A DNA stretch of 19,657 bases from Dokdonella_A sp039926425 (GCF_039926425.1 NZ_JBDSWZ010000122.1:1-19657), one strand, 5' to 3'; positions 1 through 8,482 are shown, counted from the stretch's first letter. Program-made: numbers and translations. The notes: generated from the letters alone by a model not told the origin.

Positions 1-1
1 A

Positions 2-1975
2 CGCCGCCTGCTCGCGCGCATCGAGCATCCGAATGTCGCGCGCATCCTCGACGGCGGCGCCACCGACACGGGCGTGCCCTATCTGGTGATGGAGTACGTC
101 GACGGCGCGTCACTCACCGCCTACAGCGAACGGCATTCACTCGATGTCGCCACGCGCGTCGCGCTGTTCTGCAAGGTGTGCGAAGGCGTGCAGGCTGCCC
201 ACCGCCACCTGATCATCCATCGCGATCTCAAGCCGCAAAACATCCTGGTGGGCAGCGACGGCGAGCCGCGCCTGCTCGATTTCGGCATCGCCCGCACACT
301 CGATCCGGAGCCCGGCCCGAGCGCGCTTTTCACCAGCACGCTGGCGATGACACCGGCGTATGCCAGCCCCGAACAGGTGCGACTCGAACCACTGACCACC
401 GCGTCGGACGTGTATTCACTCGGCGTCGTGCTGTACGAACTCCTCACCGGCACGCGCCCCTATTCGCTCGCAGGCCTCAGCCCTGCGCAAAGCGAGGCGG
501 TGATCTGCAATACCGCACCGCACTCGCTGCGCCACGCGATCGAACGCGGCGATTTGCCCGAACCGGAACGGCGTGCGCGCGTGGCACGACTCGACGGCGA
601 CCTGGAGCGCATCGTCGCGAAGGCGCTGCACAAGGAACCTGCGCGTCGGTACGGGTCGGCCGAAGCCTTTGCCGACGACCTCCGCAGGCACCTCGATGGC
701 CGGCCGGTGCTCGCGCATCCCGATTCGGCGGGGTATCGACTGTCGCGATTCGTACGCCGGCATCGGCTTGGCACCGCAGCCGCTGCGGTCGCCCTGGCGA
801 CCATCGCGCTGGCCAGCACCATCGCGCTGATCCAGGCGCGCGAATCGCGCCGCTCGGCGGCCGATGCGCAGACGATCAACGGCTTCCTGCTCGACATGCT
901 GAAGGTCTCCGACCCGTATGCCTCCGGTTCCGAGATCAGCCTCGGTGACGCGCTCGACATCGCCGCGAAAAAAGTGGATGAGCGCTTCGGCGACCGCCCC
1001 GAGATTGCCGTCGACGTGCGCAACGCACTCGGCGAAAGCATGTTCGCGCGCTACCGCCTCAATGCCGCCGACGCGCAACTGACACGCTCGCGCGACGACG
1101 CCGAACGGCTGCTCGGCGCGGACGATCCGCGCACCATTCTCGCGATGGCGACCCTCGCCAGCGTGCGCAAGGAGCAGGACCGCACCGACGAGGCGCAGGC
1201 GCTGTTCGACCAGGCGCTGACGCGACTGGAGCGCAGTGGCCAAGCCACATCGCCGCTGCACGCAACCGTGCTGAACGATGTCGGCGTGATGCATCTCATC
1301 CAGGAAGATTTCAGCGGCGCCGCCGCCTACCTGCAACGCGCGATCGATAGCGACCGCGGTTCGACCGCGCCCGCGGCGATCGAGGAACGCGCACGGACAC
1401 TCGCCAATCTCGCGCAGGCCGAGCGCGGGCTCGGCCACCTCGATCGCGCCGAAGCGCTGTACGAAAAAGCGCAGCCGGTGCTCGAAGCGGTCTATCCGAA
1501 CGGCGGTCCGCCGCTCGCGGTGATCCTCAACAACCGCGCACGGCTCGCGTGGGCGCGTGGCGACAAGGAACGCGCAATCGTGCTGCAGCAGCAGGCGGTC
1601 GCGATGCACCAGCACTCGTTCTCCGGCGACCACGTGATGGTGCTGGTGCCGATGACCAATCTCGCCCGCCAGGCGCTCGACGTCGGCAAGCTCGATCTCG
1701 CCTCCGAGTGGGCGGAAAAGGCCGTTGCAATGGCGGACCGCATGTACGCGAAGTCGAGCCATCACTATCAGGTGAACGCGGTCGCTGCGCTCGCCGCGAC
1801 GCGACTTGCCCAAGGCCGCACGCCGGAAGCCATCGAGCTTGTGGCGCGAACGCACACGCTGCTCGCCGGTCTCGACAACGTGCCCGCTTCGACGCGCGAC
1901 TACGTCGACAACCTCACGCGGCGCGTGTGCGAAAGGTCGGGCCCTCCAACGCTCGACTGCGCACCGACATCGTAG
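2..1975 (+). CDS. Membrane-anchored Ser/Thr protein kinase with C-terminal TPR region (5' end outside window)
   Basis: This is a Hanks-type (PknB-like) protein kinase that should phosphorylate Ser/Thr on partner proteins, with the kinase domain in the cytoplasm. The frame is open from base 2, so the ATP-binding glycine loop and the conserved lysine lie outside the window. In the 657 visible residues I see the catalytic loop HRDLKPQN at 73-80, DFG at 93-95, ASPE at 121-124, and SDVYSLGVVLYELLTG near 135-150. A hydrophobic Ala-rich segment at about 257-277 is the single membrane span. The remainder is helical with TPR-like spacing (AxLYEKAQPVLE, LDRAEALYEKA) and should be periplasmic, a sensor or scaffold. 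The gene ends 3 bases from a convergent gene. Kinases of this layout in Lysobacterales often sit beside an ECF-type sigma factor, but nothing upstream is visible to test that. Confidence 0.93.
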   Translation, partial: RRLLARIEHPNVARILDGGATDTGVPYLVMEYVDGASLTAYSERHSLDVATRVALFCKVCEGVQAAHRHLIIHRDLKPQNILVGSDGEPRLLDFGIARTLDPEPGPSALFTSTLAMTPAYASPEQVRLEPLTTASDVYSLGVVLYELLTGTRPYSLAGLSPAQSEAVICNTAPHSLRHAIERGDLPEPERRARVARLDGDLERIVAKALHKEPARRYGSAEAFADDLRRHLDGRPVLAHPDSAGYRLSRFVRRHRLGTAAAAVALATIALASTIALIQARESRRSAADAQTINGFLLDMLKVSDPYASGSEISLGDALDIAAKKVDERFGDRPEIAVDVRNALGESMFARYRLNAADAQLTRSRDDAERLLGADDPRTILAMATLASVRKEQDRTDEAQALFDQALTRLERSGQATSPLHATVLNDVGVMHLIQEDFSGAAAYLQRAIDSDRGSTAPAAIEERARTLANLAQAERGLGHLDRAEALYEKAQPVLEAVYPNGGPPLAVILNNRARLAWARGDKERAIVLQQQAVAMHQHSFSGDHVMVLVPMTNLARQALDVGKLDLASEWAEKAVAMADRMYAKSSHHYQVNAVAALAATRLAQGRTPEAIELVARTHTLLAGLDNVPASTRDYVDNLTRRVCERSGPPTLDCAPTS

Positions 1976-1978
1976 CGC

Positions 1979-2830
1979 TCACTCGGCGTAGGCGGCTGCG
2001 GGGCGTTGCTCCAGATTCGGCGGCTGGCCGGCGCTCATGCCCGCCGACAGCTGCTGGACCTGCTGCCACGCTTCGACGCCACCGCGATACCAGTACACCT
2101 GGCTGTAGCCCATGTGGATCGCGCGCAGCGATGCGTTGTAGGACATCCAGCAATGCGTGTTGAGGCAGTAGAACACCAGCGGACGGGCCTTGCTGCCCCG
2201 CGTGACCTGCTGAAGGTACTTGCCAAATTCCTGTTGCGTCGAATCGTCGAACGTCCCCGGTTGCGATGCCGGTCCTGCGTTCTGCGCGTTCGGCAGTGTG
2301 GGTCCCTGCCCCAGCACATGGAACACCAGCAGGCCGTTCTGGCCGGCCTGGTTGTAGAGGCCGAGCAAGCGATCGGTGGTGATCACCTGGCCGCCGGGAA
2401 TGCGCGTCGGCGTCGGACTGTGCAACACGGTCTGCAGCTGTTCCTGCGGCGCCACGCCGAAATCCTGCAGTTCGTTCTGCAGCAGCGCGCGCATCGCGCC
2501 GGCCTGTGGCCCTGCATCCTTGCCGGCCGGCGCATTGCCATCACCGCTGCCTGCGTCGGGCGGTGAACGATCCTGCGCCGGCCATCCGCCCGATGCAGGC
2601 GACGACGCGATCTCCCGCGGCGCATTGAGCGGCGCGTTGGCGGGATGGATGCCCGGATAGCCAGTGGATGCAGGCGGCGGTATCGGGACAGTCGCGCTTT
2701 GCGAAGGCGCGGCGTCGAAGCCCTGCTGCGCCAGCGCAGGAGCCGCTAGTGCGAACAGAACGAGACACGCGCCGACGCGGCTCGTGATGTGGCGAAGGGT
2801 TCGGGTGACAACGCGGTCAGTCGATTTCAT
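1979..2830 (-). CDS. Secreted rhodanese-like protein with a variant CxxCW motif
   Basis: The 283-residue product starts at the ATG ending at 2830, preceded by GGAG about 7 bases upstream; an upstream in-frame start would put 14 polar residues before the signal peptide. A signal peptide spans residues 1-34 (cleavage after ALA), followed by a Pro/Ala-rich linker to about residue 115. The C-terminal half resembles the rhodanese-like 'PQQ-dependent catabolism-associated CXXCW motif' family: RPLVFYC leads into CLNTHCWMSYNA (C222, C227, W228), then GYSQVYWYRGGVEAW. Relatives I know have C-x3-C-W, whereas this one has C-x4-C-W. The role in that family is unproven; a thiol or sulfur-transfer step in the periplasm is plausible. 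The PQQ-type dehydrogenase at 4406-5746 is near but not in the same transcript. Rhodanese-like fold is fairly secure; function is open. Confidence 0.8.
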   Translation of the reverse strand: MKSTDRVVTRTLRHITSRVGACLVLFALAAPALAQQGFDAAPSQSATVPIPPPASTGYPGIHPANAPLNAPREIASSPASGGWPAQDRSPPDAGSGDGNAPAGKDAGPQAGAMRALLQNELQDFGVAPQEQLQTVLHSPTPTRIPGGQVITTDRLLGLYNQAGQNGLLVFHVLGQGPTLPNAQNAGPASQPGTFDDSTQQEFGKYLQQVTRGSKARPLVFYCLNTHCWMSYNASLRAIHMGYSQVYWYRGGVEAWQQVQQLSAGMSAGQPPNLEQRPAAAYAE

Positions 2831-3013
2831 GGCAAGGCTCCAGTCGGAGGCGGCGAACACCGCCCTGACCATGAAGGCGCCAACGGGCGCAAAAGCGGCT
2901 CATGGATCGTGTGCGACCTGCATCGACCGAGCGCATGAGCCGGTTTTGCGCCATTCGTCGCATCGATGGGAAGGGCCGCATCGGGCGGCTCGTCCAACAG
3001 AGGTGGGTGACGC

Positions 3014-4255
3014 ATGAACATGAATCGGATCATCGTCGTGGCAGCGATGTCGATTTGCGTGACGGGCTGTGCGAACGGTGTCGAAGGCGTGTCCGCGGCG
3101 ACCACGGCGGCACCCGCCTCGTCATCCGCGGCACACGTCGTCGAGCCCAATGCACATGGCGTGTTCTTCGATCGCCGGCCCATCGTGGCGGAACTCGACA
3201 GGGTGGCGCGGCTCTCGCGGCCCACGGCCGCCGCATTGCAGCGCGTGCCCGTGGTCGATGCGAAAGGATTCGGCCAGCCGATGACCGCGATGTCGATCGA
3301 AGTGCCTGCGGGATGGATCACCCGCGGTGGCGTGGAGTGGGACCGCAACGTGGAATGTCTCGCCCACAATTACGCGACGCGCTGGAGCGCCGCGTCACCG
3401 GATGGCCTGCACGAAGTCGCGCTGATGCCGCGCCTGTCGTGGCAGGTGCGATCGCACGGCATCGTTCCGCTCAATCCTTGCCCTGCAGCGCCGGACGCCT
3501 CGGTGCATGAATACCTCGTCTCCCTGATGCACAGCGCGCGACCGGGCGCGCGCGAGATCTCTTACCGCGATCGGCCGGACATCGTTGCCGCGACGCAGGC
3601 CGGCGCGCAGCAGGGAAACGGCTCCAACCGGATCCGTCATGAAGCCGGCGAACTGTTGATCGGCTATGCGCTGAACGGGCAGGAAATGCGCGAAACGCTG
3701 ATCGTCGACGTCAATTTCTCCGAATCACAGGGAACCGTGCAGGCCAACGCAGAGACCGCCTTCGCGTTGCGCGCGCCCGACGGATTGCTCGACTTCGCGG
3801 TGGCCGATCGCATGCGCCAATCGATGCGCATGGAGCGCGCATGGGGGGACCAGATGCTCGCGTGGTCGGGACAGCGCGTCGCGATGCTCGAGCAGAACCA
3901 GGTGGCCTCGATCCAGGCCTGGCATCAGCGGCGCATGAGCGAAATCTCCACCGCCGGCATCCTCGCGCGGGGTCGCATCCGCCAGGAAACAATCGCCGAC
4001 CTCGGCCGGATCAACAACCAGATCGTCGCGAGCCAGTCGGCCAGCAGCGACCGCCAGCAGGCGGCCGTCGTCGACATGATCCAGGAAGTGCAGCCGTGGC
4101 GCGACCCGGGCTCGGGCCAGCAGGTGGACCTGTCGATCCACTACCAGCACGCGTGGCAGCTCGACGACGGCCGGCAATTCCTCACCAATGATGCGTCGCT
4201 CGATCCCGCGCGCGATCTCGGCATCGGCGGACATGCGCTCCAACCCGTGCGTTGA
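3014..4255 (+). CDS. Outer-membrane-type lipoprotein of unknown function with coiled coil and C-terminal HAWQLDDG domain
   Basis: The 413-residue product has a lipoprotein signal with lipobox V16-T-G-C19. Residue +2 after the cysteine is Ala rather than Asp, which by the Lol rule predicts outer-membrane sorting. The start is supported by an AGAGGTG-like ribosome site ending about 8 bases upstream. The middle part (about 90-260) looks globular, with MSIEVPAGW and a cysteine pair region. Residues about 265-355 are rich in Gln, Met, Arg and Glu with long helices, probably coiled coil. The last 55 residues contain WRDPGSGQQVDL and HAWQLDDGRQFLTND, a pattern I associate with uncharacterised proteobacterial lipoproteins. 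It diverges from the rhodanese-like gene, so the 183-base gap between them should hold two promoters. I cannot name a function. Confidence 0.85.
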   Translation: MNMNRIIVVAAMSICVTGCANGVEGVSAATTAAPASSSAAHVVEPNAHGVFFDRRPIVAELDRVARLSRPTAAALQRVPVVDAKGFGQPMTAMSIEVPAGWITRGGVEWDRNVECLAHNYATRWSAASPDGLHEVALMPRLSWQVRSHGIVPLNPCPAAPDASVHEYLVSLMHSARPGAREISYRDRPDIVAATQAGAQQGNGSNRIRHEAGELLIGYALNGQEMRETLIVDVNFSESQGTVQANAETAFALRAPDGLLDFAVADRMRQSMRMERAWGDQMLAWSGQRVAMLEQNQVASIQAWHQRRMSEISTAGILARGRIRQETIADLGRINNQIVASQSASSDRQQAAVVDMIQEVQPWRDPGSGQQVDLSIHYQHAWQLDDGRQFLTNDASLDPARDLGIGGHALQPVR

Positions 4256-4310
4256 TCCGGCTGCGACCGTATGCGCGCGGACCCACGTCCCTGCATGAAT
4301 CGATGGCGAC

Positions 4311-4320
4311 TGACGCGTCA
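4311..4320. promoter_or_regulatory. Perfect 10-base palindrome upstream of the dehydrogenase gene
   Basis: TGACGCGTCA reads the same on both strands. It lies 86 bases before the dehydrogenase start codon and 31 bases before TAGAAT (4351-4356), which could serve as a -10 element. A regulator-binding site is possible, but no -35 hexamer matches well and a 10-base palindrome can occur by chance in GC-rich DNA. Confidence 0.25.
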
Positions 4321-4405
4321 GGCAGAGCCGTTCCACGCGTGCGCGACGGCTAGAATCCGGAACGGTCTCCGCATTCGCGCGGCGGCTCTGCAAACGAGGT
4401 CGACC

Positions 4406-5746
4406 ATGCACAACCTGACGAGAATCCTGGCCGGCTGTGTCGTCGCGGGTGCGGCATTCGCTGCCGATGAAGGCGCGCTGCGCAGTGGCACGGCCGCGTT
4501 CGGCAGCTGGAAGGATGACGCGCCCGGCGTTCGCCGCCACCTCGGCGCGAACGACCTGCCTGATCCCGCGAACGCGCGCTCGACGGTGAGTGCGAGTCCC
4601 GCACAACGCGCCGATCGCGGCACGCATGTGCCGCAGGTTCCGCCCGGCTTCGCGGTCGAACTCGTCGCGCAAGGATTGAACGATCCACGTGTGCTGCGCG
4701 TCGCGCCGAACGGCGACGTGTTCCTCGCCGAAACCGGCGGGGGTCGCGTACTGGTATTCACGCCGGACGCCAATGGAAAGCTTCCGGCCGAACCACGCGT
4801 ATTCACCGACGGACTTCGCGGCGTGTACGGCATGACGTTCTTTCCGCCCGGCCCGAATCCGACGGCGCTGTATGTCTCGCAGACTGGGCGCGTGCTGCGT
4901 TTCCCGTACAAGGCGGGTGACACCAGGGCGAGCGCGGAAGCGACCGTGGTGGTGGAGGATCTTCCCACCGGTGGCCACTCGACGCGCGATCTCGTCGCGA
5001 CGAACGACCATCAGCTGCTCGTTGCCGTTGGTTCCGGCTCGAACGTTGCCGAGTCGATGCCGAAGAAATCCCCCGCCGACATTGCCGCATTCGAGAAGAC
5101 GCGCATGCGCGGCGCGTCGTGGGGCGACGAGGATCGCCGCGCTGCAGTGTGGAGCATCGAGCCCGACGGCTCCGGCGCGCGCTTGTTCGCAACGGGCCTG
5201 CGCAATTGCGCCGGCATGACATTGCAGCCGGCGACGAAGCAGCCATGGTGCGTGGTCAACGAACGCGACGGGCTCGGCAACGATTTGCCATTCGAGTACG
5301 CCACGCACGTCGGTGAAGGGAAATTCTATGGCTGGCCGTGGTTCTACATTGGCGGTCATGCCGACCCGCGCCGCGCCGGCGAGCGTGACGACGCATTGGC
5401 AAAGGAAACGATCGTTCCGGATGTGCTGATGCAGGCGCATTCCGCGCCGCTCGGCATCGCGTTCTACGAGGGCTCGATGTTTCCGAAGGCGTACAACGGT
5501 GACGCATTCGTCACGCTGCACGGCTCGTGGAACCGCGACCCGCGCACCGGCTACAAGGTGGTGCGACTTCGCTTCAACGACGGCACGCCGACCGGCGAGT
5601 ACGACGACTTCATGACCGGCTTCGTCGTCGACGAGACGCACGTGTGGGGCCGACCCACCGGCGTCGCGGTTGCGCGCGATGGATCGCTGCTCGTGTCGGA
5701 AGACCAGGGCGGAACGCTGTGGCGCGTGAGTGCGGGGTTGAAATAG
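4406..5746 (+). CDS. Secreted sorbosone/sugar dehydrogenase-like beta-propeller protein (PQQ-type)
   Basis: The product (446 residues from ATG 4406, with GAGG 6 bases upstream) has a signal peptide ending near FAA at residue 20. The body matches the sorbosone dehydrogenase / soluble glucose dehydrogenase family, six-bladed propellers that oxidise sugars or related carbonyl compounds in the periplasm using PQQ. Visible landmarks are PPGFAVELVAQGLNDPR (about 79-95), GDVFLAETGGGRVLVF (103-118), GGHSTRDL with H191 and R194 at the position of the catalytic His, GLRNCAGM (264-271), the HSAPLG loop at 345-350, GSWNRDPRTGYKVVR (373-387) and GRPTGVAVARDGSLLVSED (415-433). An upstream in-frame start at 4271 would add 45 basic, non-hydrophobic residues before the signal peptide, so I reject it. 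PQQ dependence and the substrate are inferred from the family, not shown here. Confidence 0.88.
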   Translation: MHNLTRILAGCVVAGAAFAADEGALRSGTAAFGSWKDDAPGVRRHLGANDLPDPANARSTVSASPAQRADRGTHVPQVPPGFAVELVAQGLNDPRVLRVAPNGDVFLAETGGGRVLVFTPDANGKLPAEPRVFTDGLRGVYGMTFFPPGPNPTALYVSQTGRVLRFPYKAGDTRASAEATVVVEDLPTGGHSTRDLVATNDHQLLVAVGSGSNVAESMPKKSPADIAAFEKTRMRGASWGDEDRRAAVWSIEPDGSGARLFATGLRNCAGMTLQPATKQPWCVVNERDGLGNDLPFEYATHVGEGKFYGWPWFYIGGHADPRRAGERDDALAKETIVPDVLMQAHSAPLGIAFYEGSMFPKAYNGDAFVTLHGSWNRDPRTGYKVVRLRFNDGTPTGEYDDFMTGFVVDETHVWGRPTGVAVARDGSLLVSEDQGGTLWRVSAGLK

Positions 5747-5754
5747 CCGACGCT

Positions 5755-5944
5755 GCGCGGCCGGCTCAAACATCAACGCGTCCGCTGCACGCACATCGCG
5801 CGTAAGAAACGCCGGCCGGAAAGAACGCGTCCGACGTACTTCCACGCACGGCGCGTCGACGACCCCGTAGGTCGGACGCGCAATGCGCGGCCGGCTCAGC
5901 ATCAACGTGTGCAATGCACGTCATCGCGAGTAAGAAGCGCCGGC
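5755..5944. repeat. Degenerate REP-like elements and a 60-base direct repeat
   Basis: Two imperfect direct copies, 5755-5816 and 5885-5944, share GCGCGGCCGGCTCA, CATCAACG, TCGCG and GTAAGAA. Between them GTAG (5867-5870) is followed by GTCGGACGCG, a 3-base loop and GCGCGGCCGGC, an 11-pair stem with one G-T pair and one mismatch (5871-5895). A mirror copy on the opposite strand occupies 5811-5839. A GTAG head followed by an imperfect palindrome is the classic form of REP elements in Xanthomonadales and Pseudomonas, and an inverted pair resembles a BIME. It may protect transcript ends or be mobilised by a RAYT transposase elsewhere; none is in this window. This repeat fills most of the 327-base gap between the dehydrogenase and the next gene. 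Confidence 0.55.
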
Positions 5945-6073
5945 TGCAGGGAAGGCGTAGCGCCCGGCCCTAGCGCTCCGATGAACCCGACCCGCAGCGA
6001 TGTCTCAATCGTGCCCCGTTCGCCGTTCTGAAGAAACATTGGCGCCATGGCGTGCCGTGAACCGGAATCCCCA

Positions 6074-7519
6074 ATGCCTTTGCTGGTCCCCGTTTCCCGG
6101 CGTCGGTTGATGCAACGTCCCCTGGCTGCCGCTCTCGCGACGCTGCTGGTCTGCACGACAGCCCACGCGCAGTCTGCGACTCCTGTGCCGCGTGTGTTGA
6201 TGGTCGACAACTGCAACGACTCCGGCACCGGCAGCCTGCGCAATGTGGTGCTCACGGCGGACGATGGCGACACTGTCGACCTCAGCAACCTGTCGTGCAG
6301 CGTGATCTCGCTGTCGACTGGCGCGATCGTCATCGGTGCGCACGACCTCACGTTGCATGGACCGGGCAAGGATGCACTGAAGATCACCAGCGCCGGCAAC
6401 CCCGGCAGTGGCGTGTTGTACGCCATTGAGCCCGGCACGCTGAAGATCGACGGCGTCACCCTTTCGTCCGGATCGAAGTACGCCACCACGGGAACCGCAC
6501 ATGGCGGCTGCATCTTTTCCACCGGCAGCCTTCAGATCAGCGACTCGCGCATCGACGGGTGCTCGGTGCTCGGCACCAACACGGCCGACGCTCTCGGCGG
6601 CGCCGTGTACGCAGGTGGAGACGTCACGCTGATCCGAAGTGTCGTCGAACTTTCCGGCGCCACGAGCAATGCCGGCACCGCGCGCGGCGGTGGGGTGTTC
6701 GCGGGTGGCGGATTGACGATCGCCTACAGCACGATCAGCGATTGTCGTGTCTCCACCACGCAACAGGGCTACGGCGGTGGCGCGTTCGTCGGCGAAAACG
6801 TGGTCGCGAAGTACAGCACGATCCGCGACAACACCGTGGACGATTCCCCGGTCAGCAACGGAGGCGGACTGATCTCGCACGGCAACGCAGTGGTTCTGTT
6901 CTCGACGATTTCCGGCAACCACGCCCGGATCGGCGGAGGTCTCTATTTCGGCGCTGGCGTCGACGGTGACGTCGCCACCGTCGTCAACAGCACCATCTCC
7001 GGCAACACCGCGACGGCCGCGGGTGGCGCGCGCTCCCGCTTGCCGCTGTCACTCGCCAACAGCACGATTGCCTTCAACACGATCCCACGCCCGTACAGCG
7101 GCGTACTCGATTACAGCGAGAGCGCAGGCCTCGGCGTTCTCGCAGCTCCGGTAAGCTTGAACAGCTCGATCATCGCCAACAACATCGCCGAGGGAACCAA
7201 CAGCGTTCCGCGCGACGTGGGCGGGAGGTTGCAGATGACGATCACCGGCTCGAACAACCTGATCGGCAACGTCGGACAGGGCGCGCCGGCCGGCACGCTC
7301 ACCGCCGACCCGCTGCTTGGCCCGCTGCGCAATAACGGCGGCCTGACCGCGACTCACGCGCTGCGACCGGGAAGTCCGGCGATCGATGCCGGCAACAACA
7401 TCCGCAACTTCAACGTGGACCAGCGCGGCGAAGGATTCGCGCGCGTGCTTGGCAGCCAGCCCGACATCGGTGCGTACGAAGTCGATCCGGATCGCATCTT
7501 CGATGATGGTTTCGATTGA
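6074..7519 (+). CDS. Secreted right-handed beta-helix protein, choice-of-anchor Q type, with GFD tail
   Basis: The 481-residue product has an n-region with SRRR, a hydrophobic stretch ending in AHA and then the mature part. ATG 6074 is preferred over 6047 (no ribosome site) and 6110 (very short n-region), but this is not certain. The body has repeated turns typical of parallel beta-helices: GGAVYAGGDVTL, GGGVFAGGGLTI, YSTISD, STISGN twice, GGGLI. Residues about 412-468 carry the choice-of-anchor Q signature: DPLLGPLRNNGGLTATHAL, PGSPAIDAG and PDIGAYE. The protein ends VDPDRIFDDGFD, similar to the tail of the protease at 8483. Proteins of this class are exported and surface-associated or released; some bind or cut polysaccharide, but I see no catalytic motif. 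No same-strand neighbour is close enough to be an operon. Confidence 0.88.
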   Translation: MPLLVPVSRRRLMQRPLAAALATLLVCTTAHAQSATPVPRVLMVDNCNDSGTGSLRNVVLTADDGDTVDLSNLSCSVISLSTGAIVIGAHDLTLHGPGKDALKITSAGNPGSGVLYAIEPGTLKIDGVTLSSGSKYATTGTAHGGCIFSTGSLQISDSRIDGCSVLGTNTADALGGAVYAGGDVTLIRSVVELSGATSNAGTARGGGVFAGGGLTIAYSTISDCRVSTTQQGYGGGAFVGENVVAKYSTIRDNTVDDSPVSNGGGLISHGNAVVLFSTISGNHARIGGGLYFGAGVDGDVATVVNSTISGNTATAAGGARSRLPLSLANSTIAFNTIPRPYSGVLDYSESAGLGVLAAPVSLNSSIIANNIAEGTNSVPRDVGGRLQMTITGSNNLIGNVGQGAPAGTLTADPLLGPLRNNGGLTATHALRPGSPAIDAGNNIRNFNVDQRGEGFARVLGSQPDIGAYEVDPDRIFDDGFD

Positions 7520-7902
7520 GTGCGGCGGGTGGGGCGTTCCGCGTTCTGCGCAGCGAACTGCTTGCCCGCACGCGTTGATCGGTGTGAAGCGTGCTCGCTA
7601 GGACGCTCAAGGAGTCGACCTCCAGCCCTCGAAGCAGCACCATAGAACCAGCGCGAATCGTGGGGTGAAACGGGACAAACCGGAATCGTGGGAACGGCTC
7701 CGCCTCGATGCGTCGTGTCACCGTGCATCGATTCCACGTCCCGCATCGGCTGTCTTCGATTCGATAAACCCATGCTGACCAAGGGTCCGTCCTGCGACAA
7801 CACCGTGCACGAGGGAGCCAATCGGTCGATAGCCGTTCGGCTATGCTGAGGTCACGCGCCTGGCAGAACCGCCTGCCTGGCATCGACGGAGCGAGCGCAC
7901 CC
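7520..7902. other. Non-coding stretch between beta-helix and BLUF genes
   Basis: I find no convincing gene here. Reading frames that cross it on either strand continue into the flanking genes as out-of-frame shadows. A 9-base direct repeat, AATCGTGGG, occurs at 7656-7664 and 7684-7692. The last 75 bases contain the likely BLUF promoter region. No hairpin followed by a T-run marks the end of the beta-helix gene. Confidence 0.5.
7829..7847 (+). promoter_or_regulatory. Inverted repeat overlapping a possible -10 element before the BLUF gene
   Basis: ATAGCCG and CGGCTAT form perfect 7-base arms around a TT centre (7829-7844). The right arm overlaps TATGCT (7842-7847), a fair -10 hexamer located 56 bases before the BLUF start codon. 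A repressor bound here would block the promoter. No good -35 hexamer is visible, so either an activator helps or the promoter call is wrong. Confidence 0.35.
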
Positions 7903-8379
7903 ATGTTCGACGAACCCGGCTTTCCGCGTGGCGCAGAGGTGGAGGATTCCCTGCTGCCACTGCTCTACCATTTCGTGTACTGCAGTCGCGCGTCCGATGG
8001 CGTTGATGACGCCGAGGTCGGGCGCATCGTGGCGTCTGCGCAGCGCAACAACCCCGCACGCGGCATCACCGGCGTACTGGTGTTCGGCAGCGGCGTGTTC
8101 TTTCAGTGGATCGAAGGCCCGCGCGCGCACATCGAGACGCTCATCGAGCACCTGCACGATGATCCGCGACACCACGACATCGTGTCGCTGAGTCAGGCCG
8201 AAGAAGCCCGCGAGCGGTTGTACCCGACGTGGGACATGGAGCGCGTCGGCGCCGAGGACATCCGCGAGGTTCTCGAGGATGCGCTCGAGACTGCCGAAAA
8301 CTCGGCCAATATCGCGGCACTGAAGCGGATCCTCGAACAACTCGAATCGGGCTCGTTGCAGTCGATCGGCCGCGCCTGA
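7903..8379 (+). CDS. Stand-alone BLUF-domain blue-light photoreceptor
   Basis: This 158-residue protein is a BLUF (sensor of blue light using FAD) domain with a short helical C-terminal extension. In BLUF proteins light rearranges hydrogen bonds around the flavin through Tyr, Gln and Asn. All are present: Y26 in FVYCSRAS, N50 in RNNPARGITG, Q68 in FFQWIEGP, and W110 and M112 in PTWDM. The spacing follows AppA closely (Y21, N45, Q63, W104, M106). Residues 115-158 form helices (EDIREVLEDALETAENSA, ALKRILEQLES) like the cap of PixD-type proteins. There is no fused EAL, GGDEF or cyclase domain, so output must be through a partner. ATG 7903 is chosen because GGAGCGAG lies 8-15 bases upstream; an in-frame ATG at 7843 lies inside the probable promoter. 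The product should be cytoplasmic. Confidence 0.94.
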   Translation: MFDEPGFPRGAEVEDSLLPLLYHFVYCSRASDGVDDAEVGRIVASAQRNNPARGITGVLVFGSGVFFQWIEGPRAHIETLIEHLHDDPRHHDIVSLSQAEEARERLYPTWDMERVGAEDIREVLEDALETAENSANIAALKRILEQLESGSLQSIGRA

Positions 8380-8431
8380 GCCGGTTATCCGTCCGAGGCG
8401 ATCGGGGCGCTCCGTCTGCATTCACCACGAC

Positions 8432-8457
8432 AAAAAAAAGGGGCGCCGAAGCGCCCC
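8432..8457 (-). terminator. Intrinsic terminator of the large protease gene
   Basis: Read on the minus strand, GGGGCGC, a TTCG loop and GCGCCCC form a perfect 7-pair stem closed by C(TTCG)G, an exceptionally stable tetraloop, followed by eight T residues. It begins 26 bases past the protease stop codon. On the plus strand there is no T-run after the stem, so it should stop only leftward transcription. Confidence 0.9.
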
Positions 8458-8482
8458 CTGGTTGTGATCGAACGAGCTGCGC

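Noticed and set aside
416..1855. Minus-strand open frame of 479 codons
   Set aside because: It is antisense to the kinase/TPR gene, whose kinase motifs are unmistakable.
3725..5914. Minus-strand open frame of 729 codons
   Set aside because: It lies antisense to the lipoprotein and dehydrogenase genes. Its translation is Arg/His/Val-rich with no motif, the typical shadow of GC-rich coding DNA.
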